A stretch of 64,000 nucleotides of DNA, from the NCBI GenBank assembly GCA_033060915.1, contig CM065393.1, positions 3,378,001 through 3,442,000 of the forward strand, written 5' to 3'. Positions 1 to 12,604 of the stretch are shown piece by piece. Origin of the DNA: Euryodendron excelsum (lineage: Eukaryota; Streptophyta; Magnoliopsida; Ericales; Pentaphylacaceae). A program made the position numbers and the translations under genes. The notes beneath the pieces were generated by a model. The model was not told where the DNA came from, searched no databases, and was given only the letters and a program-made list of their open reading frames with translations. Within the stretch, counting starts at the first letter, position 1. Each line of letters starts with the position of its first letter.

Positions 1-2404
1 CATGGCTGCGTATTTTTCTCAATGATGTAGAACAGATTAGGAATGGGGGCCAAAGGTTGCCTATATTGGGAATTGGAAGGTTTTGATTGTAAAAAGCTTC
101 TAGGGTTAGGGTTCTATGAGGACCTAGAAAGCATGGACACTCTGCCGAGGCTTTCGTATGCGTGTTGGAAGCCTTTAGGACGCAGACATGTGTCGAATAT
201 CCGTTGGACACGTGTGCCATCAAACGTGTCTAATTTTAAAAAAAAAAAATTTCTTCACACACTCTGTGGATAAGGCTAGAACACGCGTGTCTTATTTTGG
301 ACATTTTGTAGACACAGCGGGGGCTCTACCATAAATTTTGAAAATAAAAAATGAGGTATATTTTACAAATTTAAAACTTGAATATGAAAAATAAAATAGA
401 AAAAAATGTTTAGTTCTTTGAAGTCAATCGGACGAGAGAGAAACAATTTTTGCTTTATTTTTGATTTTTTGTATATCTTTGTTTGAAGTTTTTGGATTAT
501 TTCGATTTTTTAGTATGACCTCTGTATAAGCTTTATGATTTATGTTAAGGATTTATGGTTCCATGTTATGCAAATTATTGACAGTGCCTTTTAGCCTTTT
601 CAAATAATGCCCATCTTACTGTTTTTCAATTACTAAGCATATTTTAATGGCTAATTGCTTGAAATATAAAGCATTTTTGCACTTTTTAACTACACATGGT
701 TCTTTAATTAAGTTATAGAAGACATGGTTCCATAATTTTAGCTAGTGTTATCTTGTATTTTTATTAGTTTTGAATAATATATATGTGACATATAAAAAAT
801 ATAAAAAATTATATATTTTTGCCTTGTCCTCGCAGTGTCGTATTTTGCATTTTTTAAAATCATTGTATTAGCATATCTATACAGTTTTGTATCTATGTCC
901 CGTGTCTGTGTACGTGCTTCTTAGATGAGGACAAAGAAACAATTTAGGATCTAGAGTTGGAAATGGTTGAAATTTGGCTCAGTTTCTAAAATTCTAGCTA
1001 GTTTGTAGAATTTTTAAAGTAGGCACTATTTAAAGGCTTGAATTGTAGCTAAATTAGGGTTTTAAGATTAAATTGAAGGTGTATATAGGTGTATGGGGTA
1101 ATGATGAGTCAGTAGAAGTTATAGAACACGTTAGATGACATCGAGAAGAACCCAAATGGAAGTTGGAGGAAGAACAAAGCATCTAATACGAGAGAGAGCG
1201 AGAGAGAGAGAGAGAGAGAGCCTATGGAGTCTGGAGTAGGATGATTGAATGAATGCCTGGTTTAGGAAGCTTAGAGTCTTTTATATAGGACCTTGTACTA
1301 AAGTCCAAGTAAGATTGGATTTGTAGGTGATAAGGCCTATTCATAAGAGTCTCTGCCCTAGTAGGTCAAGTAACTAAAGTTCTATATGGAGTGGTATCTC
1401 TCTTTAAGTGAGATTGGCCTAAAGGTGGATTGGATCCATGTGAGGGGCATGCTAAGGCAGAGTTTTTGTTCTAAGCCATAAAGCCACTAATTTCCCAGGA
1501 TTCTTGCTGTAGGTCATGAATAAGTTATTCAGTTTGCCTAGACTTGCCTCAAGAGCTTGAAAGAGCGTCATTTGGTGAGTAATCGTGGCCAAATCAGTGC
1601 ACACACGAAGTGTCTAGGTCCCAATAGCTACTTTGCGCACACCGTTCGGCTTCCTGAACATGTGAGCATGAACACGTGATGTTCGGCATCCCTAGCTCGG
1701 GGAGGGGTAGCTTACACGTGGGGTCCTCAAAGGAGACTTAGATGCACGTGTCATCTCGTAGATTAGGAGTACATACGGAAGGCTAACAGGTTGGGGAAGG
1801 GGTTAAATTTTTTCCTTCTTCTTCTTTTGTTATTTTATTTTGTTGTTTTTATTTTTTAAACTTTTTTTTGTAAGTAAGGGCCTTCGTGTACACCACTTTC
1901 CTTCTCAGCCACCCTGGCCCCCACCTCCAGCTGCTACCCTTACTCACCGCCCCTCCCACCACTCCCAACCTTTTTTTTTTTTTCTCCTCTTCTCTTTTCC
2001 TAGCATTTGTTGCATTCAATGAGGGAATGGAACTTCATGGAAGATTCAATAAGATAATTCGATAATAATATCCTGACGAGTGATCACTATAACCCACATC
2101 CAACGAATGGCAAATTTACCAAAATAACCCTTTCGACTAAAGCGTAAAAAAATGTCAAAAAATTTGAACAGCAACTTTCTACCTTATAACATGCATAACG
2201 TAATGCTTGAATCCACTATAAACATGATTATTCAAAATTATAGACATGCTCGATGTAAAATTTTATATTTGCCCTTCCTCTTCTTTCAATGCGCTGCATC
2301 AATTAGATTGATGCAGGGCACTATACAGTTATTGACGAAGTGATGGCTAAGAAAACATAGGCAAGCTCTAATAGCTGGTAGATGTCATTATGGATTCTCT
2401 AATA
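1..2404. other. Non-coding AT-rich stretch, no supported gene
   Basis: I see no convincing gene here. Short open frames lack recognisable domains and typical coding composition. The stretch holds poly-A and poly-T runs, a pyrimidine-rich block at about 1805-2000, and a GC-richer block at about 1560-1780 that could be an old LTR fragment, although I could not find paired ends for it. Confidence 0.5.
1191..1220. repeat. (GA)n microsatellite
   Basis: About 15 GA dinucleotides with one interruption near 1199. Confidence 0.9.
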
Positions 2405-2546
2405 CTTTGTTTAGAACTTGATTTTTCGGTTAAAAAAGTAAAAAAAAAAAACGTGATTAAAAATAAAATAAAATTATTTTTTCATTTTGTTATATATATA
2501 TATTTTTATTATTTTTTTTTACTAAACATTCGAATTTCAGACGGAG
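2405..2546. mobile_element. Small foldback (MITE-like) element, copy 1
   Basis: The 142-bp segment starts CTTTGTTTAGAACTTGA and ends with the approximate reverse complement (TCGAATTTCAGACGGAG). An A-rich left half faces a T-rich right half, so the whole unit can fold back. A TA precedes the left end. A second copy with matching ends lies at 46711-46857, which is the main evidence that this is a transposed unit. Short size, terminal inverted repeats and lack of coding capacity fit a non-autonomous DNA transposon; the superfamily is not determined. Confidence 0.5.
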
Positions 2547-2583
2547 TGTAAATTTTGTAAGAGGGAGAATCTGCTGACCATCT

Positions 2584-2777
2584 AATTGCTTTAGATCATT
2601 ATTTCATCTTTTCTTGTTCTATTTTAAACTCTTTGCTTTTAACTGTGTCCAAGAGTGAACCATTCCTCTTTTCCAGTTTTAATTGCTTTACATCATTATT
2701 TCATCTTTTCTTTTTCTGTTTTAAACTCTTTGCTTTTAACTGTGTCCAAGAGTGAACCATTCCCCCTTTCCAGTTTT
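2584..2777. repeat. 97-bp direct tandem duplication
   Basis: Two adjacent units starting at 2584 and 2681 share nearly the same sequence, beginning AATTGCTTTA and ending TCCAGTTTT. They differ at only a few positions, so the duplication is fairly recent. Each unit ends in a pyrimidine-rich stretch resembling a splice acceptor. Confidence 0.85.
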
Positions 2778-5495
2778 CAGGTAGAAGTTTTACATGTACA
2801 TGTCAATATAGCGGAGGAGATCATGAAGATCTGGGATTTGCATGTACTTTCTTCATAATGTCATCTTGCCGCATGAGATGTTTACTATTACTTGAGCACT
2901 ATCGAAGATAAAGACCTGTTCTCATTAGTTGTACTCTGGTAATCTGTAGGTTCTATTTTGTTCCTACTGATATTTCCTTTTAAGTTGATTAAATATGAGG
3001 AGATATATTGGGTACAAGTGTCACGACTGGTCTGGAAATTAAAATTTGTGCCTTTCTAACCAGTAAAATGGCCTTAATCTAAGCTAACAAATTTAACATA
3101 TATTTTGAAACTACATGAAGAATAACCGTGAACTTTTATGTGATATTTAGTTGAAAACAGTAGCCAGTACGGTTTCTCAGGCCCTTAAAGCTCATGTCCT
3201 AATACGATTAAGGTTTATTGTATTGAACTTCTTAACAACCATATGTTTTAGGGATGAATATTCTAGCATTTGACTTCCTAGGATTTTGTCACACACTTGA
3301 AAGAGAGCCCAGAAAGTAAAGGAACAAAACGCTCGAGTCCTTAAAGAAACACCTTTACCTTCTTAGCCAGGCCTCTAGAGACTCCTTACAGATCCCAATC
3401 CCCCTCGGCCTACGTCCTTAAAGAAACAACTGCACCTGGCTTTCACCATAATATGGTCTGACAAATTGGTAACTGATTCTAATCTAAGGGTTTGGGATGA
3501 TAAATGAGCTGGTAAGTTTTACCGTAAGAGATTTCTTTATGAGTGAAGATCCTTGTAAGCCAGAGAATCCCAAGTTGATTGACTTCATTAGCTGTGAAAA
3601 TCCTTTGGAATGGACTTCCAATTCATGTTACTTAGAAATTTTGTAGTCCTGCAGAGATCACAAGGGTTCTGCAGCAATGGCTTGTTTTGATCTCCTAAAA
3701 CTATTTACACATTTGCTGTTATAGTCAATGAAGTATTCTTAAAAATTAAAAAAGCTTAAGGAGAGGATGGTCCCAACTAGGTCTCCAATGTTTGCAAGCC
3801 ACATATCCTCCAATGGAATGAGTCTTTGCTCATTAATGCTGCCCAGCTGGTCATTGCTCTTTTCTAAGAGGTCCCTACTTTAATTCAAACCAAGAGGATT
3901 CGTCGCCTAACAAAGATTGACCAGCAGAACACAGATCATTCAGGAAGTCATTGATTTTTAGTTATTCTAGCCATTCAATGTCCTCCAAGCCTTTTTATCT
4001 AATTAGGGTAGAGTGACTCTCTCAAATCCTCTCAATCCCATTTCCTTCATCCTTCTTGTTCAAGATTTTATTGCATCACAACCCTCGAATTCCATTGCTA
4101 TCTTTTTTTACGTACATAATTATATATATATATATATATATATATCTGTTTTCCGCGTTCTGTTTTGATCTATCCCAGCCCAGATGAAGGCGTAGTTTGA
4201 TGCCAAAAATCTTTGATACCACCACGAAGAGACTATGTTACACCAAGAGGTTTTACCAGCTAAATTAGTCGGTATTTTTTTTCCCCTTTGGGCACTATTC
4301 CATCTCCAAAAGTTTGCTATTTTGGAACATGCATGTATAGGCTGTGATAGGTAAAGCTTGGAAATTCAAGAAGGGAAGACGCTTCTTTTCAGATAATTTG
4401 TATAGAAAATCCTACTAGAATAATGTGACAATGGAATGATGTGTCAAGCATAACATCTCAAGTTCAATGTCTACACATAGTCCTTGTAGCTAGCCATCAC
4501 TCATGAATTATATGAGGTTTGCATGGTTCATGTAAACAGTAACCCTGCATGAGCTCGAGAAAATAATCGGCTAAAGGTTTAGACACTCTGTAGTAGAAAT
4601 TTTTTTTTTTTTTTTGAAGTTTACATGGTTTGTGTGGATAGTGACTATGCTCAAACTCAAGGGTATTCGGTCCAAGACTCAGACACTCAGTAGCCAAAAA
4701 AAAAAAAAATTAATTAAAAGGATAATTTCTTAGTAATTGCAGCTTGAACTGTGAACCAGATGGATCCACGTAATGCTACAATAATAGTACAATGTTTGTC
4801 TTGCCTCACCCAATTCTTCAATTGAATTCATCTCTCTCTCTCTCTCTGTCTCTCTGGTGGTAATTTCTTGAATTCAAGTTAGGATGCCCTGTTGTTATGG
4901 TAGGTGACCTTAACTCTCTTAGGGAAGTTAAGATTATTGTCATATTTAATTCCCTAATCAGCCAACACAATGAAGAAATAAAGAAGATTCCCCCCTCATT
5001 TTTTTTGCTTGGGTAACCAAACAACAAATGAATTTTTTTTTTTTTTGACAAATGTCTAATCATTTTCTTCTTATTTTACTAACCCAAATATTAAAAAAAT
5101 AAATAAATTTAATTTCTTATACTTTTTTCTCTTGAAAAATCTAAGATCCAAACATAGTATTTCTAATATTGAAATTTCTATAACTTCTTTAAAATTTTCA
5201 AAAATGCCCAAAGCGATTTAGACAAAAGAAAAAAAAAACCGCAAAAAATATGTGTGCTTTCAATTGAAAAACTAGATGGTTACTTGGTCAAAACTCTTAT
5301 CTCTATCCAGAAGTGCAATTCCATTGGGAAGTGGCTTAGCTTAACTTGTGTGCTCTTAATTCGTTGGATGTATCAGCCGTTGGAATTATTTCAAGGAGCA
5401 CAATTATTGAACGAATGATAAGCACAGCTTTCACTATCGCCAGATAAGTTCCAGGCTTTGCATGAAAGCAACATTTAGAGTGAAAGACCAATGTT
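2778..5495. other. Intergenic, nothing certain; (AT)n at 4120-4145
   Basis: A short open stretch at about 2780-2858 (+) follows TTTTCAG and ends in a stop, so it could be the last exon of an unrecognised gene, but there is no domain to support that. Microsatellites: (AT)n at 4120-4145 and (TC)n at about 4832-4853. No other gene is supported. Confidence 0.4.
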
Positions 5496-6730
5496 TGGGA
5501 CTTGTTTGTTTTAAATAAGTGGGCAACAAATCAACACCATCTACTTTTCCTCTTACACTAGCTAGAGAGTTGTTGCAAAGCTTTTTATATTAATTGATCC
5601 ACATTATTCACACTACATAGTTTATTCAAAAGCAAGTCAGTTTAGGATGTGATAGGGACTAAAATGCAACATTATTGCCACTAAGGACTGGTATTTGCTT
5701 ATGCATGTAATCTACTTCAGACTGTAATACATATATTTGTGAGGGGATAAATTCGTAGATATGCAAACTCAAATTACACATTATATAATATTATTTCTTT
5801 TGAGGAGAGAGATTAACCAAGTTGCAGTGACTCTTCTACCCATGCTTCTTATTTTTGCACTCCGATGTCCTCAGGAAAAATAATAATAATAATATTCTTT
5901 GTTTCTGCACAATTTTTGAACATTTTTTCTTTTTCTACCTTAATTCGTCTTATGCACTATCATCTATGTTAAATTTCATGTCAGATTGGAGATTGGGAGC
6001 TATCATATCATAAACTCATGATTCATTATACAATATAACTCCATTATGGAGGGCTACCTAGATAAAATAATATGACTATGGCATATATATATAGGACATA
6101 CATATATATAATAATATTTGTATGTGAATGTGGTGCAAAATTAAAATGAAAATCATGGCTAATTGTGTAACTATAGCAACAGGTTTGTAGTAGAATATTA
6201 CTGCAATTTCCTTTTGGTTTAATGCAAAAAGTGAAGCTAGCCTTAGATATTAGTAACTATATCTACATAGTCCCTGCTCTTGTCCCATTTTCTTGTTCTT
6301 AGACATAAAGATAGTACAACCCATATTAATAAACGTAGGTAGAGGGAGAGGGAAAATATGGTGAGAAATAAAATTACGCGTACGAAATGAGAAGGTGGTA
6401 TTAATTTGGATAGCCATCTTTAATGCATATATAATTCTGAAAGTTACATCTCTGACAGCTGTGTATGAAATGGAACGCATGCATGGATATATTCTATGTA
6501 TCACTTTCTCGTACCTAAAGGCTCATAAGCGCGTAGATAATTAAATTTTGATTCCCATGCAAATGCAGATGCAGATACAGTTTTAGTTTTGATTGATAAA
6601 ACCCCCCTTTACGTCATTCACATTAGCTGTCTCTGGTCCCAAAACTCACCACAGCCAAAGTCAATACATATCTTTTTCACATCCAAACGCAAGCATATTT
6701 CCCACCCACTACAAAACCATTCATTATATT

Positions 6731-6732
<2 letters not shown>

Positions 6733-6787
<55 letters not shown>

Positions 6788-6792
6788 ATAAA
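6733..6792 (+). promoter_or_regulatory. Core promoter of XTH copy 1: (CT)n tract plus TATA box
   Basis: A CT repeat of about 52 bp runs directly into TATATAAA at 6785-6792. Transcription would be expected to start about 30 bp downstream (~6820), leaving a 5' UTR of about 75-90 nt that contains further CT stretches and a short CCAA repeat before the ATG. The same arrangement is conserved in copy 2. Plant promoters often carry pyrimidine patches next to the core; a role here is inferred. Confidence 0.7.
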
Positions 6793-6894
6793 CCCCAACC
6801 ATCTCCATGCATTTCATCAACACAACTTTTTTTGTTCATTCTTACACAATTTGGAGCTCTCTCTCTTTCTCACCAACCAACCAACCAACCAACC

Positions 6895-7497
6895 ATGAGT
6901 TCTCGCACAATGGTTTTAGCTAGGATTGTTATGGCTAAGACCTTTTTGCTTACCTTTTTGGTGGTGGCGGCATTTGCCGGAAACTTTTACCAAGATTTCG
7001 ACATCAAATGGGGGGACGGGCGTGCCAAGATGCTCAACAACGGACAGCTTCTTACGCTGTCTCTTGACAAGGCCTCTGGCTCGGGGTTTCAATCCAAGAA
7101 TCAATACTTGTTTGGTAAGATAGACATGCAGTTAAAACTTGTGCCTGGGAACTCAGCTGGTACAGTCACCTCATACTATGTAAGTTCATTTCTTTGTTGG
7201 ATATCACATGTTTACATAACATATACATATATATATATATATATATCATATGTTATCGTACGTACTTAATATCTATGAAACTTGTACATTTTATTGCAGC
7301 TATCTTCATTGGGTTCGACTCATGACGAAATTGACTTTGAATTTCTTGGTAACCTAAGTGGAGACCCTTACGTTCTCCATACAAACGTATTCACACAAGG
7401 AAAGGGTAACAGAGAGCAGCAGTTTTACCTTTGGTTCGACCCAACCAAGGACTTCCACACCTATTCCATCCTATGGAATCCTCAAAGCATCATGTGA

Positions 7498-7534
<37 letters not shown>

Positions 7535-8076
7535 CATTTCGGTCACTACTGTAGGAATGGGATGTGCGAAACAAGTGGGTCACAATAAAAAATTCCTCTA
7601 GAAATTTAAATTACTTTCAGGAGGAAAGAAAAACATTGTATTATGCTAGCCTAAAAATATCCCTTTTGTCTGTTTTTATCAGCTTTTCTGTGGACGGGAC
7701 TCCAATAAGACAAATCAAGAATTTGGGATCAAATGGCATCGCTTTCCCAAAGGACCAACCTATGTGGATATATTCTAGCCTTTGGGATGCTGAAGATTGG
7801 GCGACCCGGGGAGGCCTCGTCAAGACTGATTGGAGCCAAGCCCCTTTCACTGCCTCCTACAGAAACTTCAATTCCCAAGCCTGCATTTGGTCTTCAGCCT
7901 CCTCTTCTTCGTCGTGTTCCAAAAACTCCTCCGGCAACTCCTGGCTAAGCGAGTCTCTCGACAGTACAGGCATAGCAAGGATAAAAGGGGTGCAGCAGAA
8001 GTACATGATTTATAACTATTGCACCGATACAAAGCGATTCCCTCAAGGACTTCCTCTAGAGTGCTCACTAACTTAA
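6895..8076 (+). CDS. XTH: Xyloglucan endotransglucosylase/hydrolase, copy 1 (3 exons)
   Basis: A secreted GH16 enzyme that cuts and religates xyloglucan in the plant cell wall. Exons are 6895-7179, 7300-7493 and 7683-8076, with introns GTAAGT..GCAG and GTGACT..TCAG; the spliced CDS of 873 nt encodes 290 residues, normal for the family. The N-terminus (about residues 1-29) is a signal peptide. The catalytic motif [10 protein letters not shown] is at about residues 102-111 (nucleophile Glu, general acid/base Glu), followed at once by the conserved N-glycosylation site N-L-S. The C-terminal XTH domain has paired cysteines (ACIWS, SCSK, YNYC, LPLEC). The sequence style resembles the TCH4/BRU1-type XTHs. 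Copy 2 lacks the first Met, so the conserved start may be the Met at 6910 (285 residues). Intron 2 opens with a (CT)n tract. No lesion is visible; probably functional. Confidence 0.95.
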
Positions 8077-8399
8077 AGTGTCAAAATCATAGTTCTGTGT
8101 GAACTTCATTTCCTTTTCTTCTTTTTATATGTAATAGATACAGCCTTTACCCCTTTATTTGTTTGTATTTGCCAAATATAATGTAATAAGCTCCATAAGT
8201 TACAAGAAAAAATGCAGCAAGAATTCGCAAAAGGTGCTCGAAAAAATTTATTGTTCATTAAATGTTTTTATAACTTACGTAAGCGTATTATGTTTGACTT
8301 GTTCAAACTTGACTTTGTCACTTTGGCAGCATAGTTACATTCCCACCCATGCAACCGAGACGCGGTTGTTGTTGAGAAAGGCAAGATTAGTGATCGTAA

Positions 8400-8897
8400 T
8401 TTTTTTTTAAATAAGAAAGTTTCTTCAATATCTATTTTTACACGTTTTTATTGCTAAATAATTTATACAATTATTTTGATGCTTTGAGATGAATTTTATA
8501 ACATATCATTTAGTATGAATACGATATATTACGTTTGGATGAATATGGTTGAGAAAGAATTAGTTTTTTTTAGTAAAAAAATACTTTAAACATGTAGCAT
8601 TCGTTTATTTAACAGAACATAATAATACTTAATTTATAATCTTGAGTAGATAAATACCCTTGACAATATTAAACTAATTCCTTCCTCATTCAGATAAAAG
8701 CCCCTTGACAAAATCCCCTTCTGATTTTGTAGTCTTGATTTTATTTTACGCTCTCGTTTTCTCACTTCCTCTTTCCACCACCGCCCGATAGTTTATAGTC
8801 CTCTCCCAGGACGATTACAATGATGTCCCCCTTCATTGAGTGGAACAAGGATGGAGCTTCAGAATATATTAAACTAGTTACATCCCCTTGCAATCTC
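8400..8897. other. Spacer between the two duplicated segments
   Basis: About 500 bp of AT-rich unique sequence separates the end of duplication copy 1 from the start of copy 2. No gene, repeat or RNA is recognisable. Confidence 0.6.
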
Positions 8898-9662
8898 TGG
8901 GACTTGTTTGTTTTAAATAATTGGGCAACAAAACAACACCATCTACTTTTCCTCTTACACTAGCTAGAAAGAGTTGTTGCAAAGCTTTTCATATCAATTG
9001 ATCCACATTATTCACACTACATAAGTTATTCAAAAGCAAATGTCAGTTTAGGATGTGATAGAGACTAAAATGCAACATCATTGCCACTAAGGATTTGTAT
9101 TTGCTCATGCATGTAATCTACTTCAGACTGTAATACATATATTTTTGCGGGGATAAATTCGTAGATATGCAAACTCAAATTACACGTTATATAATATTAT
9201 TTCTTTTGAGGAGAGAGATTAACCAAGTTGCAGTTAATCTCCTATCCATGCTCCCTATTTTTGCACTCCGATGTCCCCAGGGAAAAATAATAATATTCTT
9301 TGCTTCTGCACAATTTTTTAACCTTTTTTTTTCTTCCTTAATTCGTCTTATGCACTATCATCTAGGTTAAATTTCATGTCAGATTGGAGATTGGGAGCTA
9401 TCTTATCATAAACTCATGATTCATTATACAATATAACTCCATTATGGGGGGCTACCTATTTAGATAAAATAATATAACTATGGCATATATATATATATAG
9501 GACATACATATATGTATAACATTTGTATGTGAATATATTGCAAAATTAAAATGAAAATCATGGCTAATTGTGTAGCTATAGCAACAGGTTTGTAGTAGAA
9601 TATTACTGCAATTTCCTTTTGGTTTAATGTAAAAAGTGAAGCTAGCCGTAGATATTAGTAAT
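8898..9662 (+). repeat. Segmental duplication, copy 2, 5' part (upstream of gypsy)
   Basis: Matches 5496-6255 in the same order with scattered point changes and small indels. It ends at the retrotransposon 5' LTR. Its last five bases, GTAAT at 9658-9662, are the left target-site duplication and pair with GTAAC at 21207-21211 (one C/T mismatch). Confidence 0.9.
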
Positions 9663-10386
9663 TGATGAGGACCGATCAGGACTCTCCGCATGGGTTGACC
9701 AGTGCTCGTATCGAGGATACTACAACCAGGGCAGACATCAAGCAAGAAGACAATAGAGATCAACCCTGAAAGCTCTAGCTGACTCGAGCACGACCGAGTA
9801 GCTACGTTGCTGAGCAGACGAGCTTGCGAATCCGAACAGACCAAGCAGACCATAACCTAGCACAGTCGAGCCGACCATATCCGAGCGGACGGTAGCGATC
9901 ATTTCTTCCATTGCCATGCTAGTAGGGGCCACCACTGATAACTCAATCATGATAGCGTGTTACCAACTCTAAGATTTCGTGTGTAGCAAGAGATAGTCAC
10001 CTCTCCCACTGATACACGTTTGGGGGAGTGCCATGTGTGAGGTTGGATAACCACTCCCCCACTAGCTTGCCACCAGTCAGGTCTTCCAATGCCACGCTGC
10101 CATGTGGAGAGATAACTATCTCTCACTCTCTCTATGCATGCAACGCCCTCCTAGGGCTACTAGGATGCTTACCCATATAAAAGGGACACTTATCTTCTCC
10201 AACAAGATATGCAAACATAAACTTTACCTAAAACTCTGTTGAAATATCATCAGAAATCTAATTTTGGTATCGGAGTGCCCTTAGCAGGCACCACACCGGT
10301 GTCTCTCATCCCTCTTTTCCTCTCATATCATCGGAGCAGCCCGTCGTTGGCCTGGAGATCTACCTTTCAAGTTTGCTGCTTTATCA
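9663..10386 (+). repeat. Gypsy 5' LTR
   Basis: 724 bp, starts TGATGAGGACC and ends TTTATCA, matching the 3' LTR over its full length. A TATA-like CCATATAAAAGGG near 10173-10185 is conserved in both LTRs and is the likely promoter. Confidence 0.92.
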
Positions 10387-10387
10387 G

Positions 10388-10406
10388 TTGGTGCCGTCTG
10401 TGGGAA
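10388..10406 (+). other. Primer-binding site of the gypsy element
   Basis: TTGGTGCCGTCTGTGGGAA starts two bases after the 5' LTR. It resembles the TGGCGCCGTCTGTGGGAA-type site of plant Tat-like gypsy elements, with a C-to-T change. I did not assign the complementary tRNA. Confidence 0.7.
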
Positions 10407-10424
10407 ACGATTGTTTCTATCTTT

Positions 10425-11582
10425 ATGGTCGTCACCAGGTCTGAAACTTCACGCGTCCCCTTACCAATGGATGACCAAAACACCAATAGAGTTACAGCTC
10501 TAGAAACCCAGATAACCGATGTGATAGCCAATATGTAGATACTGATTACCTAAAACCGGGAGTTGTTTTAACGACTCCCTGTTGCCCCAGGAGGAGGACA
10601 ACCACCTCGAGTTCAAACGAAAAATGGAGGCAAAAGCCATGCCAGCAGGCTCATGAATGAAGACCTCGTTTTCTAGGCGGTGGTGTGTTACCCTTGACAG
10701 TGCGTTACCGCCCCGAAACGGCGATGCCCAACCGGAGGAAGCATAAATCCAGGCCCTTGGTCCGCACTTGCAACATCACCCCCAACATATCGAAGTTGAA
10801 GAAGAAAGGGTAAACAACCCCCGGCCTGGGATAAGCGTTTTAAAGCCCTCCAGGCCTAGATGACTAGAGTCATGGAGGCAGTGAAGACCAAGACTCCGAA
10901 CACTGTCGAGGAGATGGTGAACAAAACCGACTCCCCGTTCACCCAGGCGGTCATGCAAATCCTCCTACCACCCAAGTTCAAGATGCCAACTATAGAGATG
11001 TTCGATGAGACTAAGGACACGTTGGAGCATCTGGAAACCTACAATGCCTTGATGCAGTTGCAGGCCATCCCAGACGAGATTATGTGCAGAGCCTTTCCGA
11101 TCATTCTCAAAGGAACGGCTAGAGTATGGTTCAATTGGATTCAATCCTCCACCGTTAGCTCCTTCGTTCAGCTTAGTAAACTATTCGTTGGACACTACAT
11201 TGGAGCCTAGAGGCAGAGAAAACCGACAACTAATCTACTTAATGTGAAGCATAAGAAGTACCAAACCCTTCGCTAGTTTGTCACCAGGTTCAACTTGGAA
11301 ACCCTTGAAGTGGATGATGTTGATGACAAGGTCATAGTCATCGCCTTTATGAGCGGAGTCAAGACCCACAAGTTCATGTTTTCGTTGGCTAAAGAGCCTC
11401 TGAAGACCATGGAGGACCTTATGATTAGGGCCCAGAAATATATGAATGCAGAAGATACTATGAACACCCAACGGGAGCGTGTTGAGGGCGCTACCTCCTG
11501 GTCAGAAAAAAAGAAGAGATCACCTAAAGACAAGGACGACAGAGACAAAAAGGCCTCGAGTTGGAAAGGGTTGAGCAACTAA
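10425..11582 (+). pseudogene. Gag of Tat-like gypsy element, broken
   Basis: The likely Gag start is the ATG at 10425 (MVVTRSETSRV..), 39 nt past the LTR, with an in-frame stop by 10538. Recognisable Gag resumes at 10860-11210, including the core KGTARVWFNWIQ that matches the common plant gypsy Gag domain, and continues at 11295-11582 in shifted frames. Several stops look like C-to-T changes in CAG, CGA or TGG codons, as expected from methylated-cytosine decay. Not translatable as one protein. Confidence 0.85.
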
Positions 11583-12490
11583 AAAATCGGTTCACTGCCT
11601 TTGAACGTAATTTCACCCCCCTGACCATGTCGCTGAAGCATGTCCTAGATGAAATCAAGAACGAACCAGCCTTGAAATGGCCTGGGAAGTTAAGGGTCCC
11701 CCCAGAAGAGAGGAACCGAAGGAAGTACTGCCGATTCCATAGGGATCACGACCACAATATAGATGATTGTTTCGATCTCAAGCAACAAATAGAGAACTTG
11801 ATCACGGAGGGGCGCTTAGGGAAGTATGTTGCTGGCCACAGGCGAGACCAAGCATGCGCAGCAGAGAGGAAGAGCCTGGAAAGAACCCCAGCACACCAAC
11901 GTCCAATCGAAGAGATAAAGGTCATTGTTGAGGGATTCGGAGGTGGCGGCGAGTCTTCGTCTACTAGGAAGAACCATGCTAGGAGAGCCAAGCAAGCAGA
12001 GGTGTTCACGGTAGATAGATTGAGCAAGAAAGCTAGACTAGATGTTCCAGACATAGTGTTTACCGAGGATGAAGCGGTAGAGCTGAGTCACCCACATGAT
12101 GATGCCCTGGTGGTCAGCATTATCATTTCCAACTTTAGAACCCGGCGAATCCTCATTGACAGTGGCAGCTCGGCTGGCATCTTCTTCTTGGGAACCTTCG
12201 AACAACTGCAGATATAGAGAGAAGCACTAAAACCCATGACCTCTCCCCTGGTGGGGTTCACTTGCTATAGGGTCACCCCCGTAGGGTCCATCAAGTTGCC
12301 CGTCACCTTGGGGGATGACCCCCAACAAGCTATGAAGCCGGTTAACTTACTGGTCGTGGATTACCCCTTGGCTTACAACGTGATCATGGGACGTACAACC
12401 TTGAATCAGTTTAAGGCAATCACGTCCACGTATCACATGAGATTAAAGTTTCTTATAGAGCACGGGGTAGGAACTATAAAGGCTAATTAG
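11561..12490 (+). pseudogene. Gag C-terminus and aspartic protease region, broken
   Basis: The 5' part carries the zinc-binding-like stretch YCRFHRDHDHNIDDC followed by LKQQIENLI, typical of plant gypsy Gag ends. The protease active-site triad appears as LIDSGSSAG (usual form D-T/S-G), and the flap-side motif NVIMGRTTLNQF lies at about 12379-12414. A stop near 12215-12217 separates the two halves. Function in life: processing of the Gag-Pol polyprotein. Confidence 0.85.
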
Positions 12491-12604
12491 GTGACAACAA
12501 GAGAATGCTACTTGGCATCCTTCAAGGGGGACGCTGGTAAGGAGGCCCTCGTGATAGAAGAACTGGAAGTCAGAGACGAGGAAGAACTTAGGCGAGAATA
12601 ACCT

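Larger units (their letters stand above)
5496..8399 (+). repeat. Segmental duplication, copy 1 (carries first XTH gene)
   Basis: This ~2.9-kb segment is repeated in direct orientation, interrupted by a retrotransposon, as 8898-9662 plus 21207-23348. Both copies begin TGGGACTTGTTTG and end near GAAAGGCAAGATTA, about 270 bp past the XTH 3' UTR. The 5' kilobase shows scattered substitutions and small indels (roughly 5% by eye), whereas exons 2-3 and the 3' UTR are almost identical. This copy has no insertion in its promoter and so shows the ancestral state of the gypsy target site near 6254 (gtaac). Confidence 0.9.

Noticed and set aside
6589..6894. Upstream extension of the XTH open frame through the CT tract
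   Set aside because: It includes the TATA box and CT microsatellite; the signal peptide defines the start at 6895 or 6910, and copy 2 does not share the extension.
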